DNA of 64,000 nt from NCBI GenBank assembly GCA_029959195.1, contig CP114119.1:1860001-1924000 (forward strand), read 5' to 3'. Made by a program: the position numbers and the translations under genes. The notes under the pieces were generated by a model. It made no database searches, was not told where the DNA came from, and was given only the letters and a program-made list of their open reading frames with translations. Shown in pieces: positions 34,708 to 46,350 of this stretch (position 1 is the stretch's first letter; every line of letters begins with the position of its first letter). Origin of the DNA: Dictyophora rubrovolvata (taxonomy: Eukaryota; Basidiomycota; Agaricomycetes; Phallales; Phallaceae).

Positions 34708-37639
34708 ATGTCGCCAGTTGCGAATGGAATCCACAAAGAAGATGAAGATATCGATTACAATGATATAGAGGAGAGGTGCCAATTTACAAGTTTATTTGTC
34801 TTACACAGCAAACTAAACTCCAAATTCAAAGATATCGCGTTGACCGCCCAGAGGGTTACGACCACCTCCTGGTTGTCGATGGCGTCCCCGTTATTGACCA
34901 ATCCAAGTCAGAAAAGCTCATATCAAAAATTAGCAAAGATTTTGGTCGTAAGGGTGTGCAAATTAAGCCTGACCAGATGGATATCCCATGGGATGCAGCT
35001 TCAGGCAAGAGCAAAGGGTATACACATGTTTTTTTTCCCTCCGCGTATAACGCTAATTTGAGTGCGGCATGTTGCTGAAGCTACCTATTCATGGAATTCA
35101 AAACCGCAGAAGAGGCTAGTCTAGCGATGTCCACTATGCAAGGTTTCCAGTTCGACGCGAAACACACCTTCATCCTGAATCGCTTTTCTGATATTGAGCG
35201 TTATGCTGAGATGGACCCTACTTATTCCGAGCCGAAACACGCCGAGTATACACCGAGGGTATGTTTTACTCCATTGTTGTTTTTGTCTCGTCTGAATCAT
35301 ATATACAGGAGCATCTCCGTGCTTGGCTCGCAGATCCGCAAGGTCGTGACCAATACCTTACTTATCGCGGCGATGAAGTTCAAATTCATTGGCATGGTAA
35401 ACGTTCCAGCTCTGAGATTGCATATTCCAAAGCTGTATGTCTTCCTTTTTATTTTGAATTGTTTTTGGTGTTCCGCTTGACACAAGGCAGAATTGGACGG
35501 ACCTTTACCTCGCGTGGTCCCCTTTGGGAACTATGCTTGCAACGCTTCATCGTCAAGGTGTCAGACTTTGGGGAGGACCGACTTGGCAGCAGCAGCAGCG
35601 CTACGCTCATCCATTCGTAAAACTTATTGATTTCTCCCCCTGCGAACAATATCTAGTAACCTGGTCTAATGAGCCTATCGTCATTCCCGCGAAAGCTATT
35701 CAAGGGCCTCAATACTTCAGTCCCGAAGATGAGGGTAATTGTATTGCTGTATGGGAAATCAAATCGGGTAATGTGTTACGTACATTCCCCCCTCTTCCTT
35801 CTTCCGGTACCTCGGACGAAGGGCAGAAAAAACAAAATATCGTTTGGCCGGCTTTGAAATGGAGTCCAGATGGTAAATACGTCGCTCGAATTACACCAGG
35901 GCAACAAATTAGTGTATATGAATTGCCTTCCATGAATCTACTCGGGAAGAAGAGTGTTAAGATTGACGGGGTCGTCGATTTTGAATGGTGCCCTATGGAC
36001 GAGCGAGAGACGGAAAAGAGCGCTAAAAGCCAACAACCAAAAAAGGCTCCAAAAGAGAATATGATTGCATTTTGGACACCCGAAATTCAAAATCAACCAG
36101 CAAGAGTGTCCTTGATGAGCTTTCCCAGTCGTGCTATTTTACGCCAGAAGAATTTGTTCAATGTCACTGAGGTTTGTTCTCGTTTATCTATTTTTGGTGA
36201 GCTTATTTCAAATCTATCTTCTCAGTGCAAGCTTTATTGGCAAAATTGTGGCGACTTTCTGTGCGTTAGAGTCGATCGGCACACCAAAACCAAGAAATCT
36301 ATATTTTGTAATTTGGAAATTTTCCTCGTAAAGGAAAAAGATTGTCCCGTAGAAGTTGTGGAGCTTAAAGGTCAGTTTTGTCTAGCATCGACATAAATGT
36401 AGATCGACTCTTCTTTTTGTCCATCGTCGAGCATTTACTCACTTCTGATCTCATTCTGTCTTTTTTTTGTCATTTTGAGATCCGAATACTCACGTATGTT
36501 GTAATCGTAGATACGGTCACCGAGTTCTCATGGGAGCCACGAGGAGAGAGATTTGCCATAGTCTCAAGTAGCGATCCCAACTTGAACAATCCCGGACCGG
36601 GAGCAACAGTCAAAACTGACGTGAGCTTTTATCAACTGGAGAAAGGGAAGGGAGATTTTAAACTTCTGAGTATGTATTAATTTTACCCCATTATGGATGC
36701 TTGAAGATTCCTTCTCAAAATTCTCGTTTTTTTTTCTCATTTTCGATTATTCGCTGGGAATTGCCCTGTATTTCATTGGATATTGACGAAATTTTATCAC
36801 AGGGACCCTTGGTGGCAGAACGACAAATACCATTCGTTGGGCCCCCCGAGGGCGTCATGTTGTACTCGCCACAGTGGGGTCGACCTCTAAATCTGAGCTA
36901 GAATTCTGGGATCTAGACTTCAATTCTGAAGACCTAGGGGGGCGTAAAGACACAGCCTCGACTACCGTAGAATGGGGAAGTGGTATCCAATTGCTTCGTA
37001 CCACAGACCACTATGGGATGACCGATGTTGAGTGGGACCCTTCTGGTCGATATCTATGCACGAGCGCGAGCACGTGGAGACACACTGTGCGTGAATTTTT
37101 TTCTTTTGTCTTCTATCAAACTAAACTAAATCTTGAATTGGAAATTTGTTCCCCTTCAACCTGACGATCTAACTGATCCTTCCTGTCCTATCGGCACCTC
37201 CTTTTCTTCTCTTTGCTAACGAATGATGTGCTGTCTTCAGCTTGAAAATGGATATGCGATTTGGGACTTTAAGGGTCAAGAAGTTGAGAAGCACATTTTG
37301 GATCGTTTCAAGCAACTTTTGTGGCGACCACGGCCACGGACTCTTTTAAGCAAGGAACAACAAAAGACAATTCGAAAGAATTTACGTGAATATAGCAGGG
37401 TATTCGATGAAGAGGATGCAGCGGAAGAGGGCAAAGTCAGTGCAGAATTAATCGCACAAAGGAAGAGACTAGTAGACGAATGGAATGCCTGGCGGACAAG
37501 ATGCAAACGGGAAATTTCGGGCAAGGGGAAGGCACGTAAAGCTGGTGTTCCATTGGAGGAAGTGGATGAAGAGAAGGAGGAGGTAGCCGAGTGGATTGAT
37601 GAGGTCATTGACCAGATTGAGGAGGAGATTGTCGAATAG
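34708..37639 (+). CDS. PRT1: Translation initiation factor eIF3 subunit b (PRT1)
   Basis: Exons: 34708-34775, 34832-35017, 35081-35258, 35309-35434, 35491-36171, 36226-36370, 36511-36669, 36803-37086 and 37241-37639, 741 residues, the usual eIF3b size. eIF3b is a scaffold of the eIF3 complex on the 40S subunit. An RRM covers about residues 35-120 (HLLVVDGVP as RNP2, GKSKGYLFMEF as RNP1). A WD40-type beta propeller follows, with landmarks WSPLGTMLATLHRQGVRLWGG, FSPCEQYLVTWSNEP, WSPDGKYVAR, FSWEPRGERFAI, IRWAPRGRHVVLAT and VEWDPSGRYL. The C-terminal helical region (FKQLLWRPRPRTLL, then acidic) binds eIF3g/i in other species. All nine exons keep frame. Confidence 0.96.
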
Positions 37640-38131
37640 AAGAGGTCCATGCTTGAGCGTGTATATCGAGTTTTGTTTTGCAGGTGTTGTTCAAACAGTT
37701 GCTCAAGATGATTACTCGCTTGATTGAGATTGGCGAGACTGATGATTAGATAATCTAGAGTTCCCAGCAAAGTGGCGAGGAGCTCGCACGGCCAGGGATT
37801 TCTCCCCACGGGAGATCCCGGCGCGTATGTTTTAAGGACTATCCCAGCGTGATATAATTTTTCTATTTTATTACATAAAAACCGCCACAAATTAGAAGAA
37901 AGAAATATTGCTAAAAAAAAAAGTTTATAATTCAAAATAAAAATTCGAAAAATATATTTTAGTTTTTGAAATTTCCTCGACTAAATCCATCCATCTAAAT
38001 AGTAGCAGTCTTTGTGCGAGACATTTGTTTTTTTTGCCTCCCAACTTGTGACCTTTAATTCTCCTCACTGCAACCTCGTCGTTTGTCTCCCTCTGCTGTG
38101 TCTTTTTCTATCACGCTTTCGTCTTCATTGC
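37640..38131 (+). promoter_or_regulatory. Intergenic region between eIF3b and HapX, candidate promoter with a GATA-like site
   Basis: About 490 bp between the eIF3b stop and the HapX start. ATTAGATAA at 37745-37753 differs by one base from ATCWGATAA, the site bound by fungal iron-responsive GATA repressors. The last 130 bp are pyrimidine-rich, like a fungal core promoter and leader. Function is inferred only. Confidence 0.3.
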
Positions 38132-40138
38132 ATGGTCGCAATGTCTTCTGCTGTTGCATCCTCTTCTACTCTTTGGGCTCAAGGTGTGTGCATCTAATTA
38201 TGTCATCACTTCAATGTCGGCTTGTACCCTGACACTGTACCTCGCTTCCTCTTTAGCTTCCAAAGAATGGGTCATTCCTGCAAAACCAAAACCTGGTCGA
38301 AAACCGAAAAAAGATATCGCTGCTCCCCCCGCAGACGAAATTGCAGAGGTATCTCGCCTCACCCGCTGTTCTTCATGTGCCACTTGAGACTGAATTGCTA
38401 TCTCCTTGCAGGTCGATTCGAAAGGACGTCGCGTCCAAAATCGGTTAGTTTTCATTTATCTTTAAAAATGTCATTCAGTAATTAATTTTATTCTTCATCT
38501 TTGCACAGTGCGGCTCAACGCGCGTTTCGCGAACGCAAGCAATCACAACTTGCGGACTTACAAGCGCGAGTTCAGCTTTATGAACAGGGAGAAATGGAGC
38601 GGAACGTAGCTCTACAAAATATTGCTAAAAGATTAAAGGAGGAGAACGAGATCCTTCGAAAGGACAATGCCGCTTTACGTGAAGAACTGAAAAAGCTGCA
38701 CTCCGAAAGATCCTCCTCCGTCGAAACGGAACGAAAGAGATGGCGTGAAGACAGCTTAGCACCTTATCTTCAGACAGGTCGAAAACGTTATAAACCTGAC
38801 ACCGGTATTCCCGAATTGTCACCCGATTCCCTTCCGTCCACCTCACTACCATTTGTGCCATCGCCTGCATCTATGGCATCTTCCCCCGGATCTGACTCGA
38901 CCTCCTCATCTGTCCAGAATGATCCTTATTCTCCAATGTCCTTCTCAGCACGCTCACCAAATTCACCAATGTACACTCAAGCTCAACAGCACGCTACGAC
39001 CAATTTATTTCCAGGCTTCTCGGACAAAGCTCCTACGTGCATAAATGAAAATCGCACGGTCACTTCATTCGAACAGCCTTTTGAGATCGTGGATTGCGGG
39101 TTCTGCTCTCCGGATACACCATGTATGTGCCGCGAGCTGGCACTTCAACAGGTGACAGCACGCATTGCAGTACAAAATGAAGTTCCTGGCACCGGACCAA
39201 CAATCCCGACTAGTTCAAGCACTGCTGGGCCGATGGGTGCTCAGTCGCCTCCGGAAGTCAAAATGGAATCAAGGGGAAGTCTTAGTGTTAGCTCGACGCC
39301 CCAAATGACGCCAGCCCCCCGTCCAATTGCCCCTATGGTATCAATTCTTGATAACCTCCCTGCATATTCGCCTCCTGTTCCCTTACCCCGTCGTCGAGCG
39401 GCGGACCATCCGCCACCACCCCCAATATTTCCCGTGTACCCTGCCGAATCAATCACCAACCGTTCTCTAAGGCAAACCAGAGCAGATTCGCCTACTTGCA
39501 CTGGGGACCCATCAAATTGTTTTGCATGCGCTGATGACCCATTTGGGAAAGCGTTCTGCGCCGCTTTGGGCGGTTCGGTTAAAGCTTGCAGCAGCTGCCC
39601 TAGCAATGGATCGGCTTTCGATCCGGGATTTGTTGGCTGTGGCGGATGTGGAAACCCAGAGCTCTGTGGGGGCGCCGGTTCGAACTTGAACCCTAGTCGC
39701 TCTCAGTCATCAAGCGCTTCAGGAACCGAATCAACCATTTCAGCGTCTTCTTCCAATCATTTGTCAAGTACTTCGAACCAAACAATGTCTTGTAACGCAG
39801 CGTGGGCACGGTTGAAGTCACATCCGAACATTGCTTTTGCAGATCTCACACTCTTGGCTGACGTTGTTGCCCGCCGTTCCAAGTGTACCGGACCTCGCGT
39901 GGTCATATCCCCCGATCCCGAGCTCGAGATCCGGAGAAACATTTTGAACCGTGGCTCTGATGAAATGCCTGTTCTACTTTCAGACCCACATGTTCAATAT
40001 CACGACCGATCTGACACGATTGTTTCAACGTCTCCAGGGATGATGATTCAGTGCGGTCAACAACGAGTGGTCGAAGTCAATGCTGAAGGTGTCCAGGACG
40101 CCTTAGCATTATTAGATGGGGAATTTCAACGTAGCTAA
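38132..40138 (+). CDS. hapX: HapX-like bZIP iron-homeostasis transcription factor
   Basis: Exons: 38132-38183, 38257-38348, 38412-38443 and 38509-40138, 601 residues. HapX binds the CCAAT-binding complex and controls iron-using and iron-uptake genes. Three hallmarks are present in order. First, the Hap4-like CBC-binding segment SKEWVIPAKPKPGRKPKK (about 19-36). Second, a bZIP basic region (NRAAQRAFRERKQSQL, about 57-72) with a leucine-zipper helix to about 115. Third, cysteine-rich regions: CGFCSPDTPCMC near residue 250, and clusters around CTGDPSNCFACADDPFGKAFC and CGGCGNPELC. These Cys clusters sense Fe-S status in other fungi. Two in-frame ATGs (38132, 38141) exist. Family assignment is strong; target genes are unknown. 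Confidence 0.85.
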
Positions 40139-40302
40139 TTTTGCATTACCTGCGAAAATTCGACGTTCACCCATTTTGATTGATTAAACTATTTTGTAAC
40201 TGGTTATTTTTGGATTTCACATTTATAGGTTGGCATATGGTGGCATTTTTCCCTCACTCACTTTGATAGCTTTAATTTACTTATTTTTTTTTTTTGGCTG
40301 TA

Positions 40303-42780
40303 TTAGACGTCATTTAAATGTAAAATATAATCCAATGGAATACTTGTTTGCATCCATGTAACTGATGTTTCTACCCGCTGCCATTCTCTGACGTCCCTCA
40401 AAATGTCCTGCAATGGTATCCGTAGTTCCCGGCGATGAAATCGCTGATTATGGAAATTTTTTGGTGGCGGATTTCTCCGTTGATCTTTCCTTTGCGTCCG
40501 TAGATAAACAATTAAATCTCGTAATGACGCAGTACCCAGGTACTCTGGGAATGGGATTTCTGCTGGCCATAAATCTAATAATATGTTCCGAGCAGTCTTC
40601 GATCTCTTGATAAACCAATATGCACCGACGAGCGAATCTAGCGCAGCGATATCGGGTACAATTCCAGACTGGACCATTTCTTTGAACGTATCCATCGCAA
40701 GATCCGGTAAACCAAGTCGAGCATAGCCTTGTATGAGAATGGAAAACATAATCAAATTAGGCTTTACACCGTCGTTGTAGGCCTGTTCCATCATTTGTTT
40801 GGCTTGCTCCATCATCCCAATGCCTGTATACGCCTCGACCATGGCGCTGTAATGATATTTATTTGGCCGAATTCCACGGGAAACCATGATGTCAAAGACA
40901 TGCCGAGCTGCTAGGATATCCCTCTTGATTACACCTTCACGCCGGATGCGCAAAGCAAATGTAGCACGACTGCTTTTAACATTGCGCGCGCATAGAGACT
41001 TAACCATGTCTCTTAACATAGAACGAACCCCTTTCTTGGGAAAGGATCTATATGCGATACCAGCAGTTGGATCAAATATTCTGGTGCGGTGAGATATCTT
41101 CTCGATATAGAATTTTGGATTTTGACCAAAGCGTACTTGTTGAGATGTGGCATTCCATGAGCGCGGTCGACTTAGATTAAGCTCACGATGGATATAAGAC
41201 GCAAAAATAGTATTGAGATGCTCCACAGTGAGAATAGATTCTCCTGAACGAAAATTGGTTAAAGCTTGAAGCATTTCAACCAACATTTGAGGACGCGCAT
41301 GGTGATGTTCGCGAAGATATGTCAAGATGATTTGAGTAGTAGTAAAATCTGGAATAATGTTGACAGATTTTAACAAATTCAGGTATTTGTGCAATCCGGA
41401 TAAGCCCATTGAAGGAAGGGAAATACGAAGAAGAGCGTTAAATATCCAAATATTAGGCGGAACAGATGTAATACCAGAGAAAGATACCATCGCGTCTTTG
41501 ATGTCAACAAGTGAGCCCAACGCAAGAAAAGATTCTCGGTCGATAGGGAGCCCGTGACATTTGCACAAATTGTAGACTATGGAAAGCGCAACTCCGCTTT
41601 TCCCCTCGTTCCCATATGCCAGAATGATGGCTGCAACAGTCAAAGCATCAGGATGAAAGCCCATAGTCTTCATAGAATCATAAATGACGAGGATGCGAGA
41701 GACATCGCTTTTTCTATTTGCGAGCATAGTAAGAATGATGTTAAATGTGGCCTTATTCGGTTTAATCTTCGCAAGCGGTCTGGACGGAATGCGGTCATAG
41801 GCATCGAGAAAATCAACTCCTTTGGACTCTCCAATCTTTCCAGTCTTTTCGGAGGGTGAGACATCGAGTAACTTGATCAATCTTAAAACTCCAGCGATAT
41901 CTAATGCGGCTATACGAGCTTGCAAGATGCCGTTCAAAACCATGGTATCTGAAGTATGCCCAGTATTTTTCAAAGTCTCGAATGCTTGCTTTTCAATAGA
42001 TTGGTTATGTCCCAAAGTAGGATAATTAGACAAGACGAGCGCGTATGTGGATTTATCGAGAGTGAAACCGGCATCTTGCATCGCCACTAGAACTTGTCGG
42101 GCATTGGCAAGGTCACTGTTTCGAAGATGTCCTTCGATGATCAGATTAAAAGTTCTCCGGGATGGCTTGAACGAAGTAGCATCAATCTCGTCAAGCCCTG
42201 TCACAAGAAAACTATAGTCCTGAATTTCAATGCAGGAGCGCAAGTGCCAATTAAATAGTCGCAAGGTCCATTTTCCAGTGTAACGATAAGCAAGACTGGT
42301 AACCAAGTGTGCTAAATTCCATTTTTTGAGCGTTACAAACTGATAAACAATCTGTTCGTATTCGTTATGGCGCATCCCGAGGTCGGCCTTTTCAGTGAGA
42401 CGAATAATGTCGATTGCGTATGCGTGTAGATCTCCTTTGATCATGTCTTGAGCAAAACGACAGATTTGCTTGGTACTTTGAGGGTCTGTTTGCAAAGCGA
42501 GAATGTTCTGAAAGGTATAACGGATCGTATCGGGAGGAGCATTCGATCGAAGAAGGTTTTGAACCACGGCGTGCCAATTGGTACTTTGAGAGCATAGATC
42601 AGTTATTATTGTTTTATGGGATTCAGTGTTCGTATCCGAAGATTTGAGGTGGGGCTTTGAAGAATAAAAGGAGACAGAAAGATAAATCCTAATGAGTGCG
42701 GACGATCGTCCCGAACTACGGTGGGCTGAAATGGTTTTGAGCAGAGTGGAGTAATCATTGCCGGCTTTGCAAAAAAGCAT
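40303..42780 (-). CDS. Pentatricopeptide-repeat (PPR) protein, probably mitochondrial
   Basis: A single open frame of 825 residues with no intron needed. PPR proteins bind organelle RNA one base per 35-residue repeat. Repeat-like helices are clear at about 200-250 (RRTFNLIIEGHLRNSDLANA), 340-390 (NKATFNIILTMLANRKSDVS) and 640-720 (KYHYSAMVEAYTGIGMMEQA and LIMFSILIQGYARLGLPDLA). The N-terminus is rich in Arg, Ser and hydrophobic residues and lacks acidic residues after the first ten (SSGRSSALIRIYLSVSFYSS), fitting a mitochondrial presequence. Fungal PPR proteins usually act on mitochondrial transcripts; the target here is unknown. It is divergent from SPB1, starts 370 bp apart. Confidence 0.88.
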   Translation of the reverse strand: MLFCKAGNDYSTLLKTISAHRSSGRSSALIRIYLSVSFYSSKPHLKSSDTNTESHKTIITDLCSQSTNWHAVVQNLLRSNAPPDTIRYTFQNILALQTDPQSTKQICRFAQDMIKGDLHAYAIDIIRLTEKADLGMRHNEYEQIVYQFVTLKKWNLAHLVTSLAYRYTGKWTLRLFNWHLRSCIEIQDYSFLVTGLDEIDATSFKPSRRTFNLIIEGHLRNSDLANARQVLVAMQDAGFTLDKSTYALVLSNYPTLGHNQSIEKQAFETLKNTGHTSDTMVLNGILQARIAALDIAGVLRLIKLLDVSPSEKTGKIGESKGVDFLDAYDRIPSRPLAKIKPNKATFNIILTMLANRKSDVSRILVIYDSMKTMGFHPDALTVAAIILAYGNEGKSGVALSIVYNLCKCHGLPIDRESFLALGSLVDIKDAMVSFSGITSVPPNIWIFNALLRISLPSMGLSGLHKYLNLLKSVNIIPDFTTTQIILTYLREHHHARPQMLVEMLQALTNFRSGESILTVEHLNTIFASYIHRELNLSRPRSWNATSQQVRFGQNPKFYIEKISHRTRIFDPTAGIAYRSFPKKGVRSMLRDMVKSLCARNVKSSRATFALRIRREGVIKRDILAARHVFDIMVSRGIRPNKYHYSAMVEAYTGIGMMEQAKQMMEQAYNDGVKPNLIMFSILIQGYARLGLPDLAMDTFKEMVQSGIVPDIAALDSLVGAYWFIKRSKTARNILLDLWPAEIPFPEYLGTASLRDLIVYLRTQRKDQRRNPPPKNFHNQRFHRRELRIPLQDILRDVREWQRVETSVTWMQTSIPLDYILHLNDV

Positions 42781-43150
42781 GTACCGACAAATTTAAAACG
42801 AAGATAAGAGACGACAACTTTGCACGATCATCTATAACTCGGAGAATTGGCAAGCCAAAATTCGCAGACTCTGCTTCAACAACGTCACTGGGTCGTAAAA
42901 TGGAAGTTTTCTCGGCGAAAATTCTCAACTTGGCATGCTTTTCTTTAGAAAGTCGACTCTGTGAATATGGCGCCAAAATAACTCACCAAGAGTTGGCCAA
43001 GAGCACCTTCACGCAGTGTGTCTTGAATTTCAGTCTAGTGGATAACGTAAGCAGAGCTTTTACGGTCTTCTGCTCAAAAGGTAAACAAGTATAATTTGGT
43101 TCTTCAGGTTCTAATACCAAGTCATATTTTAGTTTTACAGGATCATCAGA

Positions 43151-46100
43151 ATGGGCAAAACTCAGAAAAAGACAGGAAAAAATCGACTCGATAAATACTA
43201 TAAACTTGCAAAGTACTTGTCGTTAAAGTCATATACAATTTTTTTACTGATTTGGTTTCAACAGGGAACAAGGTTACCGCGCGCGTTCAGCATTCAAGCT
43301 TATTCAACTCAATAAAAAATATCAGTTCTTGGAGAACTCCCGGTGTTGTATTGACTTGTGTGCTGCTCCTGGTGGTTGGTTGCAAGTTGCGAGCAAATAC
43401 ATGCCAGTCAACAGTTTAATTGTCGGTGAGTAACTGAAAAGATTTTCTGTTTACATTGCGTTTACATTGTGAAAGGTGTTGATCTGGTTTCTATAAAGCC
43501 GATTCCTCGCGTGTCCACTTTTGCGGCAGACATTACAACTCCCCAATGTCGCAAACTTCTGCGCGGAGAACTAAAAGACTGGCAGGCTGATATAGTCCTT
43601 CACGATGGTGCACCTAATGTCGGTGCCGCGTGGGTTCAAGATGCCTATGGTCAATCAGAGCTTGTTGTTATGGCTCTAAAGCTGGCTGTTGAGTTTCTTA
43701 TTAAGGGTGGCACATTCATCACGAAAGTCTTTCGAAGTGTGGACTACAACAACCTAATGTGGGTATTTAATCAGTTATTTGAGAAGGTAGAAGCTACGAA
43801 ACCTCCATCTTCAAGGTGCCTCAATTTTTTTTCCCTTCCAAGCAACGGATAGTTCATATTATTTTTTCTTAGAAATGTTTCCGCCGAAATTTTCGTCGTC
43901 TGCCAGGGATTTATTGCTCCGAAGCACATTGATCCAAAGTTTTTGGATCCAAAACATGTTTTCAAAGAACTCAATTTGAGCATTGGCGATGGTCCCACGT
44001 CGGGTGAAGCCCACGTTAATGTATTCCAACCTGAAAAAAAGCGGCGTCACAGAGACGGTTATAAGGATGGAGACTACACATTATTCACAGCCTCCCCGGT
44101 TGAAACTTTCATTAAAGGCTCGGATCCCGTCGCAATATTAGGTACAGTGAACAAGTTTACGTTTGCTTCCGACCAAGAAAAGGAGTAAGTGGGCATCTCA
44201 TTAATTGTCACTTGTCTCTTACAAATGTCGTGAAGATGGGCACAGCTCGACATAACGACGTCTGAAATTAAAACTCTTTGTGAGGATCTTAAAGTCCTAG
44301 GGAAAGGCGACTTCAAAGCGCTTCTTAAATGGCGTACGGGTCTCAGAGAAGAAGTACGTTTCATATAGCCCGAAAATGCATAATACTTAACTTACTTACT
44401 GGACAGATCGGTCTGGACGTGAAAACCAAACTGGTAGAAGATATGACAGAAGTCGTGGAAATAACGGAAGAGGTAGACGAGGAAAAAGAGATAGAAGATG
44501 AGGTATTATTGTTTCATTTAAAGAAATATCAAATACTGATTCTTGCTAGTTAAAACGTATAACTGCTGAGGCCGCTGCTAAATCAAAACGTGAACGCCGG
44601 CGAGCAAACGAAATTAAAACTAAAACCATTCAGCGAATGCAACTTAGGATGACGGCACCCATGGACATCGGCTTGGAACTCAGAGATCATGGATTAGAGT
44701 TAGGTCAAGAAGATGTGTTCGACCTCTCGACGCAAGAAAAGGCGGGAAGTAAGAAGCTTGGAGATAATGTTGTACATCTTATGGATGACGACGCGGGCGA
44801 ATCGGATATTGCTGAGGAAGATCATACCATGGATGAGGAGAGCGACACTGATCATCGACTATCCCATCTCGAAAACGAGCTGGATGGTTTATACGATGCA
44901 TACCGTGCAAGGAAAGCTGAACAGGATGCTAAATTTAAGGTTAAAGAAGCAAGGCGGAAGAATAAGGCTAGAGAAGAAGACTGGGAAGGATTCAAACAGG
45001 GTGACAGCGATGACGAGGGAAGTGAAGGTGGTTGGGAGAAGAACGCTAGTATCAAAGCTAAAATTGGGGAAGAATCGGAGGATGAGAGCGATTCAGAGGA
45101 TGATGGCAATGACGGCGAAGGAGGTCCAAATAAGGTGGAACGAACCCAGTCATTACCTGACGAATCCCGGAGGACGAAACTTTTAACCAAGTTAGATCCT
45201 CCTGAGTCAAAATTACAACCAAGCAAAGCGGCGCAGATCTGGTTTGCTCAGGGGATGTTCAAAGATCTTGGGACAGACTTGGATAACATTCCAGATGATA
45301 CTGCGTCTGGTAAAGAGTACCAAGAGAAGAAAACTGTTGAAGATGAGCTGGTCAAAGATAAATCGAAAGTGAGTGGAATACAATGCTAATAATGAACGAA
45401 AATTCATTAAAACAGCTGCAGGAGCCTTCAGTGTCGGCTAATGAAGAATCAGACTTTGAGATAGTACCACAAGAGCCAGATGATGAAATGGATTTATGGG
45501 ATGAGAAAAATGAAAACGAAGATGCCAAAAAGGAGGAGTATATCCGTAGTATGTTTAATTGTTAAATCTTGTTTTGATTATAGCTAACTGTCGTCAACTA
45601 GAATATGGGTTAATAACACCGGGAGCTATGACCTTGGCTCACCAGCTGGTAAATCGTCAAATAACTAAGACCCATTTAATTAACGATGGTTTCAATCGCT
45701 ATTCGTTTAACTCGAAGGACGATTTGCCAAGTTGGTTTTTGGATGACGAAGCGAAATTTTATAAGCCCAATCTTCCCGTTACCAAGGAAGCTGTTGCAGC
45801 TCTTCGTGCCAAACAGCGGGCTTTGGACGCACGACCGATTAAAAAGGTTGCTGAGGCCAAAGCGAGAAAGAAGCACCGCGCTACACTTAGGTTGGAGAAG
45901 GCGATGAAAAAGGCACAGATCACAACTGAAACGGCGGATATGACTGAAAAAGAGAAGGCTGCTCAGATTGAAAAACTTATGCGGAATGCAAAGGCTAAAA
46001 GTAAACGAGCTAAAGAAAAGGTTCAAGTGATCGTGGCAAAAGGTGCCAATAGAGGTGTCAAGGGCCGTCCTAGAGGTATTAAAGGTCGTTACACAATGGT

Positions 46101-46228
46101 GGATCCTAGAATGAAAAAAGAAGTTCGTCATGGCTTATTCTTTGAGACCGAATGATTCTGACATCTGTGTTTAGTTGCGCGCGAAGAAGCGTAAAGAAAA
46201 ATCCGAGAAAAGGAGGAGACGTGCATAA
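43151..46228 (+). CDS. SPB1: 27S pre-rRNA 2'-O-methyltransferase SPB1 (FTSJ3)
   Basis: Exons: 43151-43212, 43265-43425, 43476-43815, 43873-44184, 44236-44353, 44407-44502, 44550-45368, 45416-45545, 45584-46122 and 46175-46228, 876 residues. Spb1 methylates the 25S rRNA A-loop in pre-60S particles in the nucleolus. The FtsJ domain holds the AdoMet loop ([15 protein letters not shown]) and the K-D-K-E tetrad: Lys near residue 16-18, Asp in VLHDGAPN, Lys in FITKVFRS, Glu in [10 protein letters not shown] long acidic/coiled middle follows, then the Spb1 C-terminal domain ([55 protein letters not shown]) and a Lys/Arg tail. The last junction (GAA to TTG) is inferred but keeps frame. Confidence 0.95.
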
Positions 46229-46350
46229 TTTATTCATGACTTGCAACAAAACCTAAAATTTTTGAACCTTTCATGTAAATGCTGTGTCATCTATTGCAAT
46301 ATGCCATAATTCTAGATCTATTGACATCATTCATCCTTCATATTAAAATA

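Noticed and set aside
42755-42976. Minus-strand 73-codon frame upstream of the PPR gene
   Set aside because: It is out of frame with the PPR protein and lies in the short divergent promoter with SPB1.
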